Assembly: GCA_025449775.1 (NCBI GenBank)
Contig: JANWIS010000063.1
Coordinates: 1-7,850, forward strand
Direction of reading: 5' to 3'
DNA length: 7,850 nucleotides
Source of the DNA: Ignavibacteriaceae bacterium
Lineage (GTDB): Bacteria; Bacteroidota; Ignavibacteria; Ignavibacteriales; Ignavibacteriaceae
Of the stretch, positions 5,222-7,850 are shown in pieces. Within the stretch, counting starts at the first letter, position 1, and each line of letters begins with the position of its first letter. A program made the position numbers and the translations under genes. The notes under the pieces are model-generated. The model had not been told where the DNA came from and searched no databases. It saw nothing but the letters and a program-made list of their open reading frames with translations.

Positions 5222-6385
5222 ATGAACTTTAGGCACCTACTTTTAATATTTTTCATAACAATTATTTCATCTGTCAATCTTTTATTTGCACAAGAAGATG
5301 AAGAACAGGTTAATTATTTCCAGCTTGAACCGCTCGATGACAGTTTGTTCATTCACATTCAGCAGGCATTATTTATTGATCCGCCGGATCCTAAAGCAGA
5401 AATAATTGCAGATCTCAGAGATCCAAACAATCAAACAATATCTATTAAAGGATCTCTCTACCCTTTCCTTGCATTGCCTCCCGACACAAGAGCAAGAGTA
5501 ATAACATATCCGTTTAAAATTAATTTAGAAGAGGATATCCACTACGGAAGCGTTTTTTCAAGAGTAGTTGAGAAGATAAAAATAAATAAGGTACTCGATC
5601 CTCCGACTAAACAGCAAATTTCTTCTACGATGGGGTATATAAATCCGTTCTTACAATTATTCGGCGGTGAAAGGCTTGGTGTGCCGATTAAAAAAGATAT
5701 CGGATTATCTTTTGGTGTACTCACTAAGTACGAAGGTCCGTTAAATACAAATTTCCTTGAAGCTAATTTTCATATGCTGGGAGTTTATGGAGGTGGATTT
5801 ACGAATATTGACGCTTTTGTAACTTCAATTAAAGATAATAACCATAATAGCTTGATTTTTTCTAACGGTTACCAGATAGGATACGTTTTCCCGTTCGGTA
5901 ACTTTTTTGAAATCAATTACCTTACTACGATTGATGATTTTTCTCAAGGTCAGAGAGATGAATATCTTAGCCCGGAAGATGGAACGGTTGTATTAAATAC
6001 TGATAGTACAGTCAAATACCAGGCGTGGCTTGTTGAAGGATCATTTTTGAACTGGGAATTCCGGTATCCGATGAAATTACTTGGTTCAACTAAAGGCAGA
6101 GTTTATGCAGCACAATATCTTGATGAATGGCATTTCGGTTTTGATTTCAGGGAAATGTCTGTTGCCGGAAGCACTTTTGATTTGCTGTTTGATGCTATGA
6201 CAAGCAGCAAGCACAGAGAACCACAATACGTAATGACTTTAACAATTCAGAAAATTGCTGAGAGCTGGGCATTCAGTGCGTTTTCTATAGGACCTTCATT
6301 AATTATGTCAAAATTGGATGATGGAAGTTTTGGTGTTTATAAGATTTTTGTAAACATGAGATTTAAGATGGGTTCATCACTTTAG
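5222..6385 (+). CDS. Secreted predicted outer-membrane beta-barrel protein of unknown family
   Basis: The product has 387 residues. The signal peptide is clear: MNFRH, a hydrophobic core to about residue 22, and likely cleavage at FA|QE (residues 23-24). Residues 25-140 look like a periplasmic domain, rich in Pro and Asp with many short strands (for example DPPDPKAEIIADLRDP at 53-68). From about residue 155 the sequence alternates aromatic/glycine amphipathic strands and turns (GLSFGVLTKYEGP, NFHMLGVYGGGF, GYQIGYVFPFGNFFEINYLT) through to a closing strand YKIFVNMRFKMG (373-384), as in outer-membrane barrels. I recognise no named family. PorP/SprF, a barrel encoded beside GldKLMN in classical T9SS, is the natural comparison by position, but I see no specific match. 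As last gene of the operon, followed by a strong terminator, it is the likely outer-membrane partner of the two inner-membrane proteins upstream. Confidence 0.7.
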   Translation: MNFRHLLLIFFITIISSVNLLFAQEDEEQVNYFQLEPLDDSLFIHIQQALFIDPPDPKAEIIADLRDPNNQTISIKGSLYPFLALPPDTRARVITYPFKINLEEDIHYGSVFSRVVEKIKINKVLDPPTKQQISSTMGYINPFLQLFGGERLGVPIKKDIGLSFGVLTKYEGPLNTNFLEANFHMLGVYGGGFTNIDAFVTSIKDNNHNSLIFSNGYQIGYVFPFGNFFEINYLTTIDDFSQGQRDEYLSPEDGTVVLNTDSTVKYQAWLVEGSFLNWEFRYPMKLLGSTKGRVYAAQYLDEWHFGFDFREMSVAGSTFDLLFDAMTSSKHREPQYVMTLTIQKIAESWAFSAFSIGPSLIMSKLDDGSFGVYKIFVNMRFKMGSSL

Positions 6386-6412
6386 TCATCATTATTCAAT
6401 TGATCTTTTTTA

Positions 6413-6450
6413 CCCCGGCAAATCACAACCGGGGTTTTTTATTTTGTTTT
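6413..6450 (+). terminator. Strong intrinsic terminator of the three-gene operon
   Basis: CCCCGG (6413-6418), 10-base loop, CCGGGG (6429-6434), then TTTTTT (6435-6440) and more T-rich sequence. The G/C-only stem in AT-rich surroundings, 27 bases after the stop at 6385, makes this a textbook Rho-independent terminator. It separates the operon from the next gene. Confidence 0.93.
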
Positions 6451-6491
6451 TTTATTGCTCATTGAATTGATACATTCATTAAATTTACTTA

Positions 6492-7250
6492 ATGAAAAAT
6501 CAATTTATCTTGTGGTTTTCGGCATTAGTAATTACCTTTCTGATCGGATACATAAAAACAATAACCAATGCAAATTATCCTGTAACAAGCACATTCGGAA
6601 TTGAAGGTAAAAAGGTTTCATATAAGCTCGATAAAATTTTTTATGGCAATACTTCATATAAAAACATTATCATCAGTGATATAAAGAACCTGAAAGGAAA
6701 AGTTGCCTGGGTAGAGTCAGGCAAACTGAATCAAAAACGGTTTACCGAAACTGATCGCGGTTTGGAATGTGAAATTCCGGCATTGGATCCAGGTGAGCAA
6801 ATAAAATATAAAATTCTTTTGTTTTACAATGAAAAAACTTATGAAATTCCAAAAGATGATTTTATAACTTTAACATTCTGGGGAAAGATACCAACTGCAG
6901 TAAATATTCTCTATTTTATCTTTTTGCATGGCGGATTACTTCTTTCTATCAGATGCGGACTCGAACTATTTAATAATAATAAGAATCTTAAAAAGATAGC
7001 TTTCATTACCACAACGTTTTTTTTAATCCTCACTATAGCTTTGAGTCCTTTACGAAACAGTTACAGAATCGGAGCAATAAATAATTTTGTTCCGCCGATT
7101 TTTGAACTTTTCGAACCGTTATTAATCATTATAACATTAAGCTGGATAACAGGAACAATATTTCTATTCATTAAGAAATATTATTTGTCTGTGACGATCT
7201 TTCTTTTAATTGCCACGGCTCTGCTTTTCTCTTTTTTGCCAACGATATAA
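6492..7250 (+). CDS. Five-helix membrane protein with extracytoplasmic beta domain, unknown function
   Basis: The product has 252 residues. One N-terminal helix (about 5-22) is followed by a ~110-residue extracytoplasmic part (25-133) of probable beta-sandwich character (alternating strands such as GKVAWVESGKL and PGEQIKYKILLFY). Four closely spaced transmembrane helices follow, at about 134-153, 168-187, 205-228 and 231-250. I recognise no family and see no catalytic motif. C92 and C155 are the only cysteines. The N-in plan with five helices would put the C-terminus outside. There is no clear Shine-Dalgarno (AAATTTACTTA before the ATG at 6492). The operon terminator upstream means it needs its own promoter; only weak TTTG (6443-6446) and TAAATTTA (6480-6487) boxes are seen. 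Its stop is 4 bases from the convergent HisN-type gene. Base use matches its neighbours, so transfer is not indicated. Confidence 0.75.
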   Translation: MKNQFILWFSALVITFLIGYIKTITNANYPVTSTFGIEGKKVSYKLDKIFYGNTSYKNIIISDIKNLKGKVAWVESGKLNQKRFTETDRGLECEIPALDPGEQIKYKILLFYNEKTYEIPKDDFITLTFWGKIPTAVNILYFIFLHGGLLLSIRCGLELFNNNKNLKKIAFITTTFFLILTIALSPLRNSYRIGAINNFVPPIFELFEPLLIIITLSWITGTIFLFIKKYYLSVTIFLLIATALLFSFLPTI

Positions 7251-7254
7251 CGAA

Positions 7255-7850
7255 CTAATAGTTCAGGATTGAAATAACTTCACTATGAATTCCAGCTGAA
7301 GCAGCAATAATGCTGTTACCAATTACCGGGTCATTCCCTTTATAATCTGTTATCACTCCGCCTGCACCATTCACAATAGGAATTAGTGGAAGCAGATCCC
7401 ATTGAGACATAATCGGATCAATCATAATATCTGCGTAACCGGTTGCAAGAAGATAGTAACCGAAACAATCACCCCAGTTACGATAAAGTTTAACTTTTTT
7501 AACAAGAGAATTAAATTTTTCGGCATCCTGGTATTTTTCAATGTTTAAATGATCGGTAGTAAGAAGTACTGCTTTGCTTAAATCATTGCAAGATCTGACA
7601 GATGATTTTTCTCCATTTATTCTTGTCTCTGTGTTATCGCCAATTAAAAAATCTTTTAAGATAGGTTGATTGTAAACACCGAGGATTGGTTTACCATTTT
7701 TCAATAATCCAATTAAAGTTCCGAAACTATAAGCTCCGCAAATAAAACTTTTCGTTCCATCAATCGGATCTATAATCCAAACGTAATCAGATCCTTCATT
7801 GGTTTTACCAAATTCTTCTCCAAATATTCCGTGATCAGGAAAGTGCTTTC
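7255..7850 (-). CDS. Inositol monophosphatase-family phosphatase, probably histidinol-phosphatase (HisN type), 3' part
   Basis: The frame is open on the minus strand from the window edge to TAG at 7257-7255, giving 197 visible residues; about 60 N-terminal residues of a usual ~260 lie outside. Numbering from the first visible codon, the metal-binding signature is intact: G10-E11-E12, then W24-I-I-D27-P-I-D30-G-T32, then W150-D151 followed by GAGG (161-164). E12, D27, D30 and D151 would hold the Mg2+ ions that attack the phosphate ester. The stretch RNWGDCFGYYLLATG (123-137) and MIDP just after it are typical of the HisN branch, which hydrolyses L-histidinol phosphate to histidinol in histidine synthesis. 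General inositol monophosphatases (SuhB) or CysQ lack that WGDC pattern as far as I recall. A TTG at 7704 is internal, not a start, because the catalytic motif lies upstream of it. The enzyme is cytoplasmic. No his-operon neighbour is visible. Confidence 0.85.
   Translation of the reverse strand, partial: KHFPDHGIFGEEFGKTNEGSDYVWIIDPIDGTKSFICGAYSFGTLIGLLKNGKPILGVYNQPILKDFLIGDNTETRINGEKSSVRSCNDLSKAVLLTTDHLNIEKYQDAEKFNSLVKKVKLYRNWGDCFGYYLLATGYADIMIDPIMSQWDLLPLIPIVNGAGGVITDYKGNDPVIGNSIIAASAGIHSEVISILNY

Noticed and set aside
5017..5277. Minus-strand frame of 86 codons across the second/third operon genes
   Set aside because: Antisense to two well-supported genes and their ribosome site.
5542..5724. 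Minus-strand frame of 60 codons
   Set aside because: Antisense shadow of the barrel gene.
7255..7704. Reading the phosphatase as starting at the TTG at 7704
   Set aside because: The frame continues upstream through the essential GEE and DPIDGT motifs, so the TTG is an internal leucine codon.

Overview
The window is AT-rich and looks like the genome of a Bacteroidota/Chlorobi-group bacterium, with Ignavibacteria the best guess. The main reasons are a UPF0164/PorV-type outer-membrane barrel with a typical '...NAQ' signal peptide, a TPR protein of a style common in that group, and an envelope operon whose second gene has an N-terminus like the type IX secretion (T9SS) motor protein GldM/PorM. 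The lineage call is inference from protein style; no rRNA or tRNA is present.

Layout. Bases 3-1046 (+) hold the 3' part of a TPR-repeat gene that begins before the window. A 183-base spacer with a short perfect hairpin leads to a PorV/PorQ-family gene (1230-2276, +). A small single-pass membrane protein (2390-2614, -) faces it convergently. Bases 2615-3271 are a 657-base AT-rich stretch with no credible gene. It contains several inverted repeats, the strongest being a near-perfect dyad at 3179-3214 just upstream of the next gene.

Bases 3272-6385 (+) are a tight three-gene operon: a four-helix inner-membrane protein with a long cytoplasmic coiled-coil tail; a single-pass periplasmic protein with a GldM-like anchor, a coiled coil, a Pro/Glu linker and beta-rich domains; and a secreted predicted outer-membrane beta-barrel. 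Gaps are 9 and 18 bases, each gene has its own Shine-Dalgarno, and a strong intrinsic terminator follows at 6413-6450. Next are an unrecognised five-helix membrane protein (6492-7250, +) and, only 4 bases away and convergent, the 3' end of an inositol-monophosphatase-family gene of the histidinol-phosphatase (HisN) type (7255-7850, -, start outside the window).

How they may work together. The operon's three products could span the envelope: inner-membrane channel or stator, periplasmic shaft, outer-membrane barrel. This recalls the GldL-GldM motor of T9SS and, more distantly, the ExbB/ExbD and MotA/MotB motors. It has no GldK, GldN or SprA next to it, and its parts are divergent or unrecognised. 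It is the most interesting item here, as a candidate undescribed energised envelope complex. The PorV-family neighbour fits a T9SS-bearing organism but does not prove a functional link.
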